DNA of 64,000 bases from Luteolibacter yonseiensis (GCF_016595465.1 NZ_JAENIK010000012.1:62001-126000); one strand, 5' to 3'; numbered from the stretch's first letter, positions 7,528 to 17,304 are shown. Numbers and translations: made by a program. Notes: generated from the sequence alone by a model not told the origin.

Positions 7528-9282
7528 ATGCCGAGAAATCTGATAAGTGCTGTCTGGGACCGTTGGGCGAATACCCACGCGTTCCTGCGATTTCTGGTGG
7601 TGATCGCCGTTTTGGGCATCACTGGCCTGCTGATCGTGAAACCGGCTTACCGCCTCTTCAAGGGATGGCGGTTGGAGCAGAATCTTGAAACCGCCCAAGT
7701 CGCCGTACAGGAGAATCGCATGGACAAGGCGCGTGATCTTTCGCTCGCCGTGCTGCGTGCGGGGGAGTCCAGAATAGAGGCCCTGCGGATTCTGGAAAAG
7801 GCGACGGCCGGGTTGGGTGATCCCCAGCATGGCGAGGTCTCGATCGCCCTTGTTTCCCATCCGAAGGGAACCGACGAAGATCGTTTCAACGGCTTTAACG
7901 GACTCGCCGCCACTTCTCCATTGGGTCTGGTGGGGCAGGCGTGGGTGGGTTTTTCGCCGGATCTGCGCCAACAACCTCGTTTCGCGGTCCTGTTCGCCGA
8001 ACGCCTCATTCAGGAAAAGCATTTCAATGAGGCGGCGGGCGTGCTCCTGCAGGTGCCTGAGCAATCGAGGAATGCCGGCGTCGAACAGAATCTCATCCGG
8101 ATCCTCATCGCCCGGGGTGACAAGCAGGGGTACGATGAAGCTCAAAAAAGATTGGCTGCCAGATTTCCGCAGTCCGGAGGTGAATCGGACGGATGGCTTG
8201 ACCTGCTTGAAGAAATTCCGATCGATCACCTGGAGCGTGCGGCTTTGGAGCCCGTCAGGTCGATACTGGCAAGTCCATCCTTGCTGAAAAATGCACGCGC
8301 CTCCTTGGCGATGGCACGCCTGGACTATGCCGCGGCAGGGGCGGACCGCACGGGGGTGATCGAAAAGGCCGTCGGCTTGTGGAAGTCGGAAGATCCTCTG
8401 GCGCTGGCCGGCTTCCTGTCCAAGCTGGGCCTTCATCAGAAACTTCTCGATTCCATCCCCGTCAGCGCGCTGGAGGCGAAGCCCGCGCTTTTCGCACCAT
8501 TGCTTGAGGCGATGCTTCGTACGGGCGCGTGGCCGGAGATGGCTGTCTTGCTCGATGCTCCCGGAGTCTCTCTGCCGAACTTCGAGAAACTCGCCTATCT
8601 CGCGGTCATTGCGACCAAAACGGGAGATGCGTCTGATAAACTGGAGAAGTGGCAGACGGCGATCCTGGAGGCGAAATACAGCCAGACCCTGAATCCCTAC
8701 CTCTTACTCCGCAAGATTGCTCTGGATGCGGACATTCCGGACATCGCCGAGCAGATGCTAGTCGAAGGGATACGGGTGGGACGTGGTCCGCTCCCTCTCT
8801 ACAAGGATCTGATGCCGCTGCTCAATTCACTGGCGGAACAGCGAAAGGAGAACACGCTGATGGAAATTTGCTCGGTCTATCTGACGTTCGAGCCCAGCAA
8901 TCCTGTCATCGTCACGCAGTATTCCTACTTCGCCTGTTTGAACAATCTGGCCGCACCCAAGACCCTCCTGACCGTTCTGGAGCCCATCGCAAAAGCCGTT
9001 CCAAAGGAAATACCGGTGCAGTGCGTGCTGGCGACGGTCTACCTTTGCGACGATCAGCTCGGAAAGGCGACGGCATTGCTCGATTCGCTGGAATTGAAGC
9101 CGGAGCAGCTGGCTCCGGGCTACCGTGCCGTTTATCTCACCGTCCAGGTGCTCAACGGGCGCCTGTCGAAAAAAGATCCTTCGATCACGGAATTTCCTTG
9201 GGATTCCTTGCAGGCATCTGAGCGAAGGAAATTCAGCGAACTGATCGAAGCCGCGCCTTCGACTGATGCCCCGGAGCCATGA
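7528..9282 (+). CDS. membrane-anchored TPR-like protein of the exosortase/EPS locus
   Basis: The 584 residues begin with one transmembrane helix (about 21-41, LRFLVVIAVLGITGLLIVKP) and continue as an all-helical protein with degenerate tetratricopeptide-like pairs, for example LETAQVAVQENRMDKARDLS, RFAVLFAERLIQEKHFNEAA and VQCVLATVYLCDDQLGKATA. No catalytic motif is visible. Such proteins are common scaffolds in exopolysaccharide/exosortase clusters, where a role in assembly or export is inferred. It begins 27 bases after the exosortase stop and is clearly co-transcribed. The next gene is convergent, so this is the end of the locus. Confidence 0.75.
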   Translation: MPRNLISAVWDRWANTHAFLRFLVVIAVLGITGLLIVKPAYRLFKGWRLEQNLETAQVAVQENRMDKARDLSLAVLRAGESRIEALRILEKATAGLGDPQHGEVSIALVSHPKGTDEDRFNGFNGLAATSPLGLVGQAWVGFSPDLRQQPRFAVLFAERLIQEKHFNEAAGVLLQVPEQSRNAGVEQNLIRILIARGDKQGYDEAQKRLAARFPQSGGESDGWLDLLEEIPIDHLERAALEPVRSILASPSLLKNARASLAMARLDYAAAGADRTGVIEKAVGLWKSEDPLALAGFLSKLGLHQKLLDSIPVSALEAKPALFAPLLEAMLRTGAWPEMAVLLDAPGVSLPNFEKLAYLAVIATKTGDASDKLEKWQTAILEAKYSQTLNPYLLLRKIALDADIPDIAEQMLVEGIRVGRGPLPLYKDLMPLLNSLAEQRKENTLMEICSVYLTFEPSNPVIVTQYSYFACLNNLAAPKTLLTVLEPIAKAVPKEIPVQCVLATVYLCDDQLGKATALLDSLELKPEQLAPGYRAVYLTVQVLNGRLSKKDPSITEFPWDSLQASERRKFSELIEAAPSTDAPEP

Positions 9283-9289
9283 GATCGGT

Positions 9290-10027
9290 TTATCGATCCG
9301 GAGCCAACCCGCCGCCCCACCAGATTTGCTCGAAATCATTTGGCGGTTTCTTGGCCTGACGGATCAGCCCGTTCGCGGTGATGGCAAACCATGGATGCAT
9401 CTCGCCTCCCAGCGCCTCGATCACCTGGACCGTCCAGATATTGCAAACGCGGGGTAGGAAATAGACGTGGCGGGATTCGAGGAGAACACCACCCCCCCAG
9501 CTTGAGGTGCCGCAGACGATGGGCCTTCCATCGGAGCCCCGGTCGCTGCAATCATTGAGGAAATTCGCGAGATCTTTTCCCCGGCCGCGTGGGACAAGTT
9601 TCCGCCAGATCCGTTGGTGCGGGCAGACCTCCACGACATTCCAGTTCGCCGGAATCAGCTCCATCACGGACGGACTCCGTGTGAACATCGCGGCAAGGAA
9701 TTTGCCCGGACTGTGCAGGCCTTTTTCCATGTAAGCGGTGCGGTTGCCCCAGCTCAACGTGACATATTTCGGTCTGCCGAAACCGGCGGGAGGCACGAAG
9801 CCGGACTCCAGCAGCCAGTCGTACTCGAAGACCATCCCGGTATGCAGCTCGTCGGCGATGAGCCAGACGAGCACGTCGGGAGTCTGGTCCGCATCATGTT
9901 TCGCAGGGACAACGCCCGCTCCATAGGTTGGGGCGGGGGAGTCCGGCAGGCGGATGCCGCATGAACTCAATGCGACAACCGCCAACAAAGCGGCGATGGT
10001 GTGAAAGTATGGTCCCCGCTGGAGCAT
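9290..10027 (-). CDS. DUF2459 lipoprotein
   Basis: A 245-residue protein with a lipoprotein signal peptide (AALLAVVALSSCG, acylated cysteine about position 23). The body matches the DUF2459 family: VWLIADELHTGMVF near residue 54, a VTLSWGNRTAYMEKG segment, a long conserved middle and a VCNIWTVQVIEALG motif close to the C-terminus. In other bacteria this family (TIGR02117) occurs near urease genes, but no urease is here and the function is unknown. Its ATG overlaps the TGA of the upstream ppnP gene by one base, so it is the last gene of a leftward operon. Confidence 0.85.
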   Translation of the reverse strand: MLQRGPYFHTIAALLAVVALSSCGIRLPDSPAPTYGAGVVPAKHDADQTPDVLVWLIADELHTGMVFEYDWLLESGFVPPAGFGRPKYVTLSWGNRTAYMEKGLHSPGKFLAAMFTRSPSVMELIPANWNVVEVCPHQRIWRKLVPRGRGKDLANFLNDCSDRGSDGRPIVCGTSSWGGGVLLESRHVYFLPRVCNIWTVQVIEALGGEMHPWFAITANGLIRQAKKPPNDFEQIWWGGGLAPDR

Positions 10028-10350
10028 CAGGCCGGGAGGAACGAGCAGATGTACTCACAAATGCCGTCAACGACCTTGATGTTGAAACCACTGTTTCCCG
10101 GGACATCGAAGGCGGATCCGGCTTCGACAGCCAGCACATCGGTGGTGCCGTCCAGAATGACTTCGCAGGAACCCGCGATGATCTCCATCCGCTCGGGCGC
10201 GGCGGTGCCGAAATGGAAATTTCCGGGATAAATCAGTCCGAGGGTTTTTTTAGTGCCGTCCGCGAAGTGCACGGTATGGGAGACGACGCTGCCATCGAAA
10301 TAAACGTTGGCCTTGGCATCGACAGTGACGTTGGAAAATGAGGAACTCAT
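10027..10350 (-). CDS. ppnP: pyrimidine/purine nucleoside phosphorylase (PpnP, DUF1255)
   Basis: The ATG at 10350 gives 107 residues, close to the roughly 95-residue family length; an upstream start would overlap the rhodanese gene. The single-domain cupin is well marked by VYFDGSVVSHTVHFADGTKK, TLGLIYPGNFHFGTAAPERM and EVEAGSAFDVPGNSGF-like segments with YICSFL near the end. PpnP splits nucleosides with phosphate in the cytoplasm, a salvage step. It lies between a rhodanese lipoprotein (31-base gap) and DUF2459 (one-base overlap). Confidence 0.92.
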   Translation of the reverse strand: MSSSFSNVTVDAKANVYFDGSVVSHTVHFADGTKKTLGLIYPGNFHFGTAAPERMEIIAGSCEVILDGTTDVLAVEAGSAFDVPGNSGFNIKVVDGICEYICSFLPA

Positions 10351-10381
10351 GATGAAATTGGATTGGGATGGGTTGAAATGG

Positions 10382-10861
10382 TTATTCGGTCGGCAGCCCG
10401 CTTTCCTTCCAAGACTCCCAACCACCGGTGAGGACGGATGAGGAGTAGCCGGAATCGGCCAAGTGGGTGGCGACCGTCCGGGCGTCCGGGCAGAGCAGAT
10501 TGGTGCAATAAACGATGATTGTCTTTTTCGCTGCGAGGGCGGCTTTGATCTCGCCTTCGTGCTTTTCGATCAGGGCGTCGCAGTCCGACTTGGGGAAACT
10601 CAACGCGCCGGGCAGGTGGCCGAGGCCGTAGAAGAATCCCGGACGCGCATCGAGAATGAGCGCCTTGTCGGACTGCTGCAGCGTGAAGGCGTCGGTGAGT
10701 GAAACGGACGTGATCTTGCCACGTCCGTTCATCCGCACTGGCTTGGGTGCCGTCTTTTTAACGGAATGTTCTTCCTTGCTCTCATGGGCTTTCCGCACCG
10801 GCGTGGCGCAGGAAACCATTGCGAGCGTGACGGGCACCACGAGCCAGATCGACCGAAGCAT
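10382..10861 (-). CDS. rhodanese-domain lipoprotein
   Basis: The 159-residue product carries a lipobox (VTLAMVSCATP, Cys18) and a rhodanese domain from about residue 50 (LILDARPGFFYGLGHLPGAL) to the end (LTGGWESWKESGLP). The active-site loop is CTNLLCPDA: the catalytic cysteine is present, but the last loop position, often arginine in sulfurtransferases, is cysteine. It probably handles sulfane sulfur or a related thiol substrate at the periplasmic face of a membrane. It starts two bases after the FKBP gene and is followed by ppnP. Function beyond the fold is inferred. Confidence 0.85.
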   Translation of the reverse strand: MLRSIWLVVPVTLAMVSCATPVRKAHESKEEHSVKKTAPKPVRMNGRGKITSVSLTDAFTLQQSDKALILDARPGFFYGLGHLPGALSFPKSDCDALIEKHEGEIKAALAAKKTIIVYCTNLLCPDARTVATHLADSGYSSSVLTGGWESWKESGLPTE

Positions 10862-10863
10862 GG

Positions 10864-11712
10864 TTATTTGACGATTTTCAGGAGCTCCACGTCAAAAACA
10901 AGCGTGCCGGCAGGTGCTCCCGGAGGCGGGCTGTCGCCGTAGGCAAGTTTCCCCGGGATCCAGAAACGGCGCTTCTCGCCTTCGACCATCAGTTGGACGC
11001 CCTCGGTCCAGCCGGGGATCACCTGGTTGAGAGGGAAGACGATGGGCTCGTTACGGAGGATCGAGCTGTCGAAAAGTTTTCCGTCGGTTGTCCAGCCGGA
11101 GTAATGGACCTGCACCTGATCGGTGGCCTTGGGATGGGCTTCGCCCGTTCCTTTTTTCAGAACCCGGGAGGCGATGCCGGATGTTGTCTTTTCAGCACTT
11201 TCAGGAGCGGCGGCAACGTCTTCCGGGACGGCGGGTGGCTTTGGGGCCGGCTTGATGCCAAGCAATTCGACGTCGAAAACGAGAAGTCCGCCGGGACGTC
11301 CGCCACCGGGATTTTCACCGTAGGCGAGATTCGCAGGAATCCAGAAGCGGCGCTTTTCTCCTTCCACCATGAGCTGGACACCTTCGGTCCAGCCCTTGAT
11401 GACGCCGTTGAGAGGGAAACTCGCAGGGGTGCCGCGCTTCACCGAGCTGTCGAAGAGCTTGCCGTCGGTGGTCCAGCCGGAATAATGGACGGTCACCGTA
11501 TCCGCTGCCGCGGGATGGGCTTCGCCTTTTCCTTTTTGCAGGACTTTGGAAGCAAGGCCGGAGGTTGTTTTCTCGGCATCGGCGGGTGCGGCGGCTACAT
11601 CGGATGGTGTTTCAGGCATGACGGGTTCTGCGCGGACGGTTGCGGAAATTGCAAGTGCCAACCCGGCCGCGTGCGGGATCATGGATCGCAAGGATTTCGT
11701 GATGAAATTCAT
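10864..11712 (-). CDS. secreted FKBP-type peptidyl-prolyl isomerase with two tandem domains
   Basis: 282 residues with a signal peptide (about 1-28, ending ATVRA) and two nearly identical FKBP domains. Each repeat has an introductory AAPxxAEKTTSGxAS segment, then VHYSGWTTDGKLFDSS, a GWTEGVQLMVEGEKRRFWIP core and LVFDVELL. The second copy starts near residue 165. Family knowledge: FKBPs catalyse cis-trans isomerisation of prolyl bonds and act as folding helpers, here probably in the periplasm. The high identity of the two domains, including the linker, points to a recent internal duplication. It is the first gene of a four-gene leftward operon. Confidence 0.93.
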   Translation of the reverse strand: MNFITKSLRSMIPHAAGLALAISATVRAEPVMPETPSDVAAAPADAEKTTSGLASKVLQKGKGEAHPAAADTVTVHYSGWTTDGKLFDSSVKRGTPASFPLNGVIKGWTEGVQLMVEGEKRRFWIPANLAYGENPGGGRPGGLLVFDVELLGIKPAPKPPAVPEDVAAAPESAEKTTSGIASRVLKKGTGEAHPKATDQVQVHYSGWTTDGKLFDSSILRNEPIVFPLNQVIPGWTEGVQLMVEGEKRRFWIPGKLAYGDSPPPGAPAGTLVFDVELLKIVK

Positions 11713-11768
11713 GCGCGGAAGCTCGTCGGATCAGCCTCCTCTGTCAATCCCTCGAATTTCCGGAAATT

Positions 11769-12185
11769 TCACCCACGGTGGTGGGATCGTCCCCTCGCGT
11801 GGCGCTCACGCACTTCGAGAACCGAGGGTTCGTTGCAATAGGGGCAATGGAATCTCCCCTTGAAAAGAATCATCAGTGCCGCCCGCAGGCGGTAGCTTCC
11901 CAACAGTCTCTTCGCGTTACGGTGCTTGGAACACCGCTTTACCGCAAGCACGGGCGTTAGGCAGAGCGGGCAACGCGTCCTCGCCGCGAGGATCCACTGG
12001 ATGATCATCACGCAGATCGCCGCCAGCGCCACCCCCATGGCCACCAAGGTGAGGGTCTTGTCATTTTCGACGAGGGAATAGACCAATATGCCGCCTGCCG
12101 CAGGAATGAGGATCCACAGGAGTCCCAGAAAAAATGCCGCGAATCTCAAACGGATGATGGCGGATTTGGTCTGGAAACGATGCAT
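11769..12185 (-). CDS. membrane protein with zinc-ribbon-like cysteines
   Basis: I do not recognise this 138-residue protein. It has two transmembrane helices (about 15-36 and 46-67) followed by a cytoplasmic-like tail with CPLC (71-74), a Cys/His pair in KRCSKHRN and CPYC (about 115-118), spaced like a treble-clef or rubredoxin-type zinc site. The tail is rich in arginine and histidine. It lies 56 bases upstream of the FKBP gene in the same direction and may share its transcript. No function can be proposed. Confidence 0.65.
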   Translation of the reverse strand: MHRFQTKSAIIRLRFAAFFLGLLWILIPAAGGILVYSLVENDKTLTLVAMGVALAAICVMIIQWILAARTRCPLCLTPVLAVKRCSKHRNAKRLLGSYRLRAALMILFKGRFHCPYCNEPSVLEVRERHARGRSHHRG

Positions 12186-12344
12186 GGATTTGTAAAAGGA
12201 AAGAATTTCGAGCCGCTGTTATTTTTCGCAAGTGCTTTTCTCTTGGAAAATTTAAATATCCTTACAAGCGTCCCAAACGGCGGCAGTTAAGCAACCCGGG
12301 GAGCGATGTAGCAGTGCGAATGACAAAAACGTCGGTTGATTTCC

Positions 12345-12614
12345 TCAAAACAACAAATCCTGGGAATCTCCGGCAGGTTTGTTCTTGGAGGTCCGTGCCA
12401 GAAGCTTGTCGATGAGCATCAGCAGATCCAGCGACGGCACTTCATTCCCCTCCAAAATGATCCGCAGACGGGCACGCCACTCGTCCACGGTGCCTCCTTC
12501 GGACTTCGCGAGGGCCATCGCCGTTTCGGTCAGCCGCCCGCTTACCGCGAACTGCCGGCCCGTCCGGCGCAGCCAGGCGTCGAAATAAGGACGGTCGTTT
12601 TTTCCAGGAAACAC
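12345..12614 (-). CDS. small helical protein downstream of uvrB, unknown
   Basis: An 89-residue frame beginning MFPGKNDRPYFDAWLRRTGR, mostly helical and without signal peptide or cysteines. It starts 44 bases after the uvrB stop in the same direction, so it is probably read from the uvrB transcript. The C-terminal part SLDLLMLIDKLLART looks like an amphipathic helix. No family is recognised and no DNA-binding motif is evident. I call it a gene because codon choice matches its neighbours and no better frame exists there. Confidence 0.55.
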   Translation of the reverse strand: MFPGKNDRPYFDAWLRRTGRQFAVSGRLTETAMALAKSEGGTVDEWRARLRIILEGNEVPSLDLLMLIDKLLARTSKNKPAGDSQDLLF

Positions 12615-12658
12615 GGACCTTCCCGTGCCTCAAACGCGTCCCCGGGTCAAGCAAACGC

Positions 12659-14842
12659 TCATTTCTTCGATCGCCCCTTCCGGCCGGTCGGATATTTGAC
12701 CGGCTTCTGGATCTGGGCGGGAGCATCCTCCTTGAGGGACTTGATCTGGTCGCGCAAATGGGCGGCCCGCTCGAATTCCAACCGGGACGAGGCCTCGCGC
12801 ATTTCCTCCTCGAGCTCCGCGATCACCCGCAGCTTGTCGTATGCGGCGACATCGTCGGCCACCAGCGAGCTGTTCAGCTTGTCCGCATGCTCCTTCGCGA
12901 ATTCATGGGTGTGGAGGCTCTGCTGCACCGCTCGCTTCACGCTCTGGGGCGTGATTCCGTAAGCCTCGTTGTGCTCCTTCTGGCGGGTGCGCCGGTATTC
13001 GGTCACATCCAGCAGCGCCTGGATCGAGTCCGTGATCTTGTCGCAGAAAATGACACACTCTCCGGCCACGTGGCGCGCGGCCCGGCCCGCCGTCTGGATC
13101 ATCGAGGTTTCATTCCTCAGGAACCCTTCCTTGTCCGCGTCCAGAATGCAGACCAGCGACACCTCCGGAAGATCCAATCCCTCCCGCAGCAGGTTGATGC
13201 CGATGAGGATGTCAAACGTCGCCGCCCTCAGCTGGCGCAGGATCTCCACCCGCTCCACCGCGTCGATGTCCGAGTGCAGGTAGCGCACCTTGAGTCCGGT
13301 TCCCAGCAGATACTCGCTCAGGTCCTCGGCCGTCTTTTTCGTCAGGGTCGTGATGAGCACCCGCTCGTTCCGCTCCACCCGCTGGCGGCATAGCTCGATG
13401 GTTTCATCGATCTGGCCCTTCAGAGGACGCAGGGTGAGCACCGGGTCCAGCAATCCGGTGGGACGGATGATCTGCTCCACCACCAGCGCCGTTCCGCGCC
13501 GCTCCGGGTGGAAGTCGCCCACCGCCTGTTCGTTTCCGCTGGGCTTGATGCGGGCCTTTTTCAGATCGAACAACGAGATGCTCCTCCCCTTGTCATCCTT
13601 GCCCTTCACCTGGATGAAGGTCTTGTTCTCGGGCCGGGAGTTCACGACCTCGAACGCGCCCGGCGTCGCCGAAACGTATACCCGCTGGCCCGTCATCTGC
13701 ATGAATTCCTCGAACCGCAGAGGCCTGTTGTCCAGCGCGCTGGGCAGGCGGAAGCCGTGATCCACCAACACCGTCTTCCGGCTCTTGTCCCCCTCATACA
13801 TTCCGCCCACCTGCGGGATGGTCGCGTGGCTCTCGTCCACCAGCAGCAGGAAATCCCTCGGGAAGAAATCCAGCAGGGTGTAAGGTCGCGCGCCCGGCTC
13901 CCTGCCGGTGATGTGCCGCGAGTAGTTCTCGATCCCCTGGCAGAATCCCATCTCCGACATCATCTCCAGATCATAATCCGTCCGCATCCTCAAGCGCTGC
14001 GCTTCGATGAGCTTGCCCTCTTTTTCGAAAAAAGCGACCTGCTCCTTCGCCTCCTCGCGGATCGCCGTCATCGCCCGCTTCATCTTGTCGCCGGATGTCA
14101 CGAACTGCTTCGCCGGGAAAAACGTGTGGTTCTCCAGGCGGTCGATCACATGGCCGGTCAATGTGTGGATGCTCGTGATCCGCTCCACCTCGTCATCGAA
14201 AAACTCCACACGGATCGCCGTCTCGTCCAGGTAGGCCGGATGGACCTCCACCACGTCCCCGCGCACACGGAATTTCCCCCGTCCGAAGGCGATGTCGTTC
14301 CGCTCGAAAAGCATGCTCACCAGCGAGCCGAGGAATTCCTCGCGCGTCAGCTTCTGTCCCACCCACACCGGGACCATCATGTTCTGGTAATCATCCGGCG
14401 ATCCCAAACCATAGATGCAGGAGACCGACGCGACCACGATGGTGTCCTGCCTGGTCAGCAGGGAGCCCATGGTGCTCAGCCGCAACCGCTCGATCTCGTC
14501 GTTGATCGCGGAATCCTTCTCGATGTAGGTGTCGCTCCTGGGGATGTAGGCTTCCGGCTGGTAGTAGTCGAAGTAGGAAACGAAATACTCCACCGCGTTG
14601 TGCGGGAAGAAGTTCTTGAACTCCGAGTAAAGCTGCGCCGCCAGCGTCTTGTTGTGCGACATGATCAGCGTCGGTTTCCCGTGGTTCCGGATCAGGTTCG
14701 CCATGGTGAAGGTCTTGCCGGATCCCGTGACCCCGAGAAGGGTCTGGTGCTGGTTTCCCGTGGCGAGCGATTTCGTCAGCTTCGCAATCGCCTGTGCCTG
14801 ATCTCCCTCAGGCTGGTAGTCACTCACAAGTCGGAAAGGCAT
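12659..14842 (-). CDS. uvrB: excinuclease ABC subunit B
   Basis: The ATG at 14842 gives 727 residues starting MPFRLVSDYQPEGDQAQAIA, the normal UvrB N-terminus. Landmarks in order: Walker A GVTGSGKT (37-44), the beta-hairpin region EYFVSYFDYYQPEAYIPRSD, the DESH box (LLVDESHATIPQVGGMY), helicase motifs V and VI (GLDLPEVSLVCILDADKEGF, then QTAGRAARH) and a C-terminal UVR domain (RVIAELEEEMREASSRLEFE) that contacts UvrC. UvrB verifies DNA damage after loading by UvrA. The protein is slightly longer than the common 670 residues because of linker insertions and a basic tail (GRKGRSKK). Confidence 0.98.
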   Translation of the reverse strand: MPFRLVSDYQPEGDQAQAIAKLTKSLATGNQHQTLLGVTGSGKTFTMANLIRNHGKPTLIMSHNKTLAAQLYSEFKNFFPHNAVEYFVSYFDYYQPEAYIPRSDTYIEKDSAINDEIERLRLSTMGSLLTRQDTIVVASVSCIYGLGSPDDYQNMMVPVWVGQKLTREEFLGSLVSMLFERNDIAFGRGKFRVRGDVVEVHPAYLDETAIRVEFFDDEVERITSIHTLTGHVIDRLENHTFFPAKQFVTSGDKMKRAMTAIREEAKEQVAFFEKEGKLIEAQRLRMRTDYDLEMMSEMGFCQGIENYSRHITGREPGARPYTLLDFFPRDFLLLVDESHATIPQVGGMYEGDKSRKTVLVDHGFRLPSALDNRPLRFEEFMQMTGQRVYVSATPGAFEVVNSRPENKTFIQVKGKDDKGRSISLFDLKKARIKPSGNEQAVGDFHPERRGTALVVEQIIRPTGLLDPVLTLRPLKGQIDETIELCRQRVERNERVLITTLTKKTAEDLSEYLLGTGLKVRYLHSDIDAVERVEILRQLRAATFDILIGINLLREGLDLPEVSLVCILDADKEGFLRNETSMIQTAGRAARHVAGECVIFCDKITDSIQALLDVTEYRRTRQKEHNEAYGITPQSVKRAVQQSLHTHEFAKEHADKLNSSLVADDVAAYDKLRVIAELEEEMREASSRLEFERAAHLRDQIKSLKEDAPAQIQKPVKYPTGRKGRSKK

Positions 14843-15040
14843 CGTGGGCGAGTGATAACCCCGTCCGGCCCGGCCCGCAAGCGGCATGGGTGTTTCTGAT
14901 CGTTGTCCTCATGGCGGGCCGGTGTTTCCTCCAGTCTTTTTCATGGGCTGCCGGTCCTCCCCACCCGAATGGAGGGTAATGTTTGTCCCGGTCCGATTGA
15001 TGTAAGGATCGCCCGTTGTGCCGAGTAAATCGGAGCATTC

Positions 15041-16147
15041 ATGAAAGCGACATCCGCATCCGACCGGAACCCGATGACAATCCGAACGCGCCTGGCCTGC
15101 GGGATCGCCATGGCACTCGGCACATTGACCTGCGGCCTCGCCCAGGCATTCACCACCGCGGATGCGGACACGATTTTCGAGGCCCACACCAAGGCGTTCT
15201 ACCGGGTGGAAAACGGCAAGGGCTGGCATCTCAAGACGACCGAGGGCGGAAGGAAGGCGGACTTCTGGATGCAGGCGGAGATGCTGGAGATGGTGCTCGA
15301 CGTCCATGTGCGGACGAAGAGCAAGAAACAGCTCGAGATGTTCGACGAGCTGTTCCACGGGTTCATCGCCCAGCACGGCAGGACGTGGGAAAAAAACGAC
15401 TTCAACGATGACATCATGTGGATGGTCATCGCTTGTGCGAGGGCGCATCTCGCCACGGGGAATGAGGAGTATCTCGCGGTGGCCAAGGAGAATTTCGATC
15501 TCTGCTACGCGCGGGCCATTTCAAAGGATCTGGGAGGCGGCCTGTGGTGGAAGACGGACAACAAATCCAAGAACGCCTGCGTGAACGGACCGGGAGCCAT
15601 CGCCGCATTCCTGCTGGGCCTCGCGACGAAGGATACGTCCTACACCACCAAGGCGCGCGAGCTTTTCCTGTGGGAACGCGAGACGTTGTTCGACAAGCGC
15701 ACCGGCCGGATCTTCGACAGCATCGAGAAGAACGGCAAGGTGCACAACTTCGCGCTCACCTACAACCAGGGCACCTTCGTCGGCGCGGCGAATCTGCTGG
15801 GCTACAATGACGAGGCCCGCCTTGCCGCGAAATTCACGATGGAGAAACTGTGCAGGGACGGCTATCTGCCGGCTTCCGGGGAAAACGGCGACGGCGGCGG
15901 GTTCAACGGCATCGGGGTGCGCTGGATCGCACGCTTCATGAAGGACCAGCGCGAGCAGGCCACCTTCGAACCCTGGCTCCAGAAAAACGCGGAGGCCGCA
16001 TGGCAGGCCCGCCGCACGGAGGACAACCTTTCCTGGTGTGCTTGGCCGAAGCCCACCCCTCCGGGTCCGAGGCATGCGTGGGGATGCAGCAACGCTGTAG
16101 TCATCATGCAGACCGTCCATCCGCCGGAGCCGGAGAAAAAGCAGTGA
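15041..16147 (+). CDS. secreted GH76 family glycoside hydrolase (alpha-1,6-mannanase-like)
   Basis: 368 residues with a signal peptide (about 14-36, RTRLACGIAMALGTLTCGLA); a start at the internal ATG 15074 would give a more typical leader. The GH76 (alpha/alpha)6 barrel shows the paired catalytic aspartates Asp123-Asp124 in NDFNDDIMWMV, the AISKDLGGGLWWKTDNKSKN segment and LTYNQGTFVGAANLL. GH76 enzymes hydrolyse alpha-1,6-mannan backbones such as fungal cell wall mannan. It stands alone between the divergent uvrB and the convergent rimK-like gene, without a visible polysaccharide-utilisation partner. Confidence 0.9.
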   Translation: MKATSASDRNPMTIRTRLACGIAMALGTLTCGLAQAFTTADADTIFEAHTKAFYRVENGKGWHLKTTEGGRKADFWMQAEMLEMVLDVHVRTKSKKQLEMFDELFHGFIAQHGRTWEKNDFNDDIMWMVIACARAHLATGNEEYLAVAKENFDLCYARAISKDLGGGLWWKTDNKSKNACVNGPGAIAAFLLGLATKDTSYTTKARELFLWERETLFDKRTGRIFDSIEKNGKVHNFALTYNQGTFVGAANLLGYNDEARLAAKFTMEKLCRDGYLPASGENGDGGGFNGIGVRWIARFMKDQREQATFEPWLQKNAEAAWQARRTEDNLSWCAWPKPTPPGPRHAWGCSNAVVIMQTVHPPEPEKKQ

Positions 16148-16260
16148 CCGCCGGAGGAGTTTTGCCCCGGCCGGCGTCTCATCCGCCCCGTTGAAACCGC
16201 CATCGGCAGGCTGCCGGTGGCCCGGGGGCGCCGGCACGGCATCCGTCCTTCCCCGGCCGC

Positions 16261-17166
16261 TTACTTGTCCGTGGACTTGGTTGGTTTCGGTGGCTTCACC
16301 GCGGACCTTTCGATGAATTCGATGATCATGCCCGCCACATCTTTCTTGGACGATTGCTCGATGCCTTCGAGGCCGGGCGACGAGTTCACCTCCATGACGA
16401 CCGGGCCGTGATTGGAGCGGAGCAGGTCCACTCCCGCGACGTTGAGGCCCATCGCCTTCGCCGCGCTGATGGCGACGGCGCGTTCCTCCGGAGAAATCTT
16501 TTCCTTCTGTGCCGTGCCGCCGCGGTGGAGATTCGAACGGAACTCGCCCGGGGCCGCCTGGCGTTTCATGGAGGCGACCACCTTGCCGCCCACGACGATG
16601 CAGCGGATGTCCGCTCCATCGGCTTCCTTGATGAACTCCTGGACGAGAATGTTCGCGTTCAGATCCTTGAATGCCTCGATCACGGACTCCGCCGCGTTGG
16701 CGGTCTCCGCGAGCACGACGCCGACCCCCTGGGTGCCTTCCAGCAGCTTGATCACCAGCGGTGCGCCGCCGCACATCTTGATGAGCTCGCCGGTGGCTTC
16801 GGTATGGTGGGCGAAGCCGGTGACGGGCAGGCCGACCCCGCGCTTGGCGAGGATCTGCAGAGAACGCAGCTTGTCGCGCGAGCGGGCGATCGCCACGGAT
16901 TCGTTGAGCGTGAAGACGTTCATCATCTCGAACTGCCGGACCACCGCGTTTCCATAAAACGTATGCTTTGCCGCGATGCGCGGAATGACGGCATCCGCGA
17001 CGAGCTCCTCACCGTCCACGTAGATGCGCGGCTTGCGGGAGGTGATGTTCATGTAGCAACGCAGGTAGTCCACCACGCGCACCTCGTGGCCCCGCGCGGC
17101 GGCGGCGGTGACGAGTGCGTCGGTGCTGTAGAGCTTCGGGTTGCGGGAAAGGATCAGGATTTTCAT
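16261..17166 (-). CDS. RimK-family ATP-grasp ligase
   Basis: The ATG at 17166 gives 301 residues ([20 protein letters not shown]), matching the size of RimK. Typical features are [20 protein letters not shown], the ATP-grasp core [36 protein letters not shown] with [10 protein letters not shown], and the metal-binding [15 protein letters not shown]. RimK adds glutamates to the C-terminus of ribosomal protein S6 or makes poly-glutamate. The C-terminal extension [11 protein letters not shown] is lysine-rich. It is monocistronic. The exact substrate cannot be told from sequence, so I leave the symbol empty. Confidence 0.88.
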   Translation of the reverse strand: MKILILSRNPKLYSTDALVTAAAARGHEVRVVDYLRCYMNITSRKPRIYVDGEELVADAVIPRIAAKHTFYGNAVVRQFEMMNVFTLNESVAIARSRDKLRSLQILAKRGVGLPVTGFAHHTEATGELIKMCGGAPLVIKLLEGTQGVGVVLAETANAAESVIEAFKDLNANILVQEFIKEADGADIRCIVVGGKVVASMKRQAAPGEFRSNLHRGGTAQKEKISPEERAVAISAAKAMGLNVAGVDLLRSNHGPVVMEVNSSPGLEGIEQSSKKDVAGMIIEFIERSAVKPPKPTKSTDK

Positions 17167-17304
17167 GCGGGAGGAGTCGCGGAGACCGGTATGTCGGAAA
17201 TGCGTGTGCGTCCAACAGTCATGCGGCCCTGTGGTCAACTGCAAAACGGGTGCGGTTTTGTGACGGAAGGGGGAGGTGGGATACGGGCGATGCACAAGGA
17301 CTTT

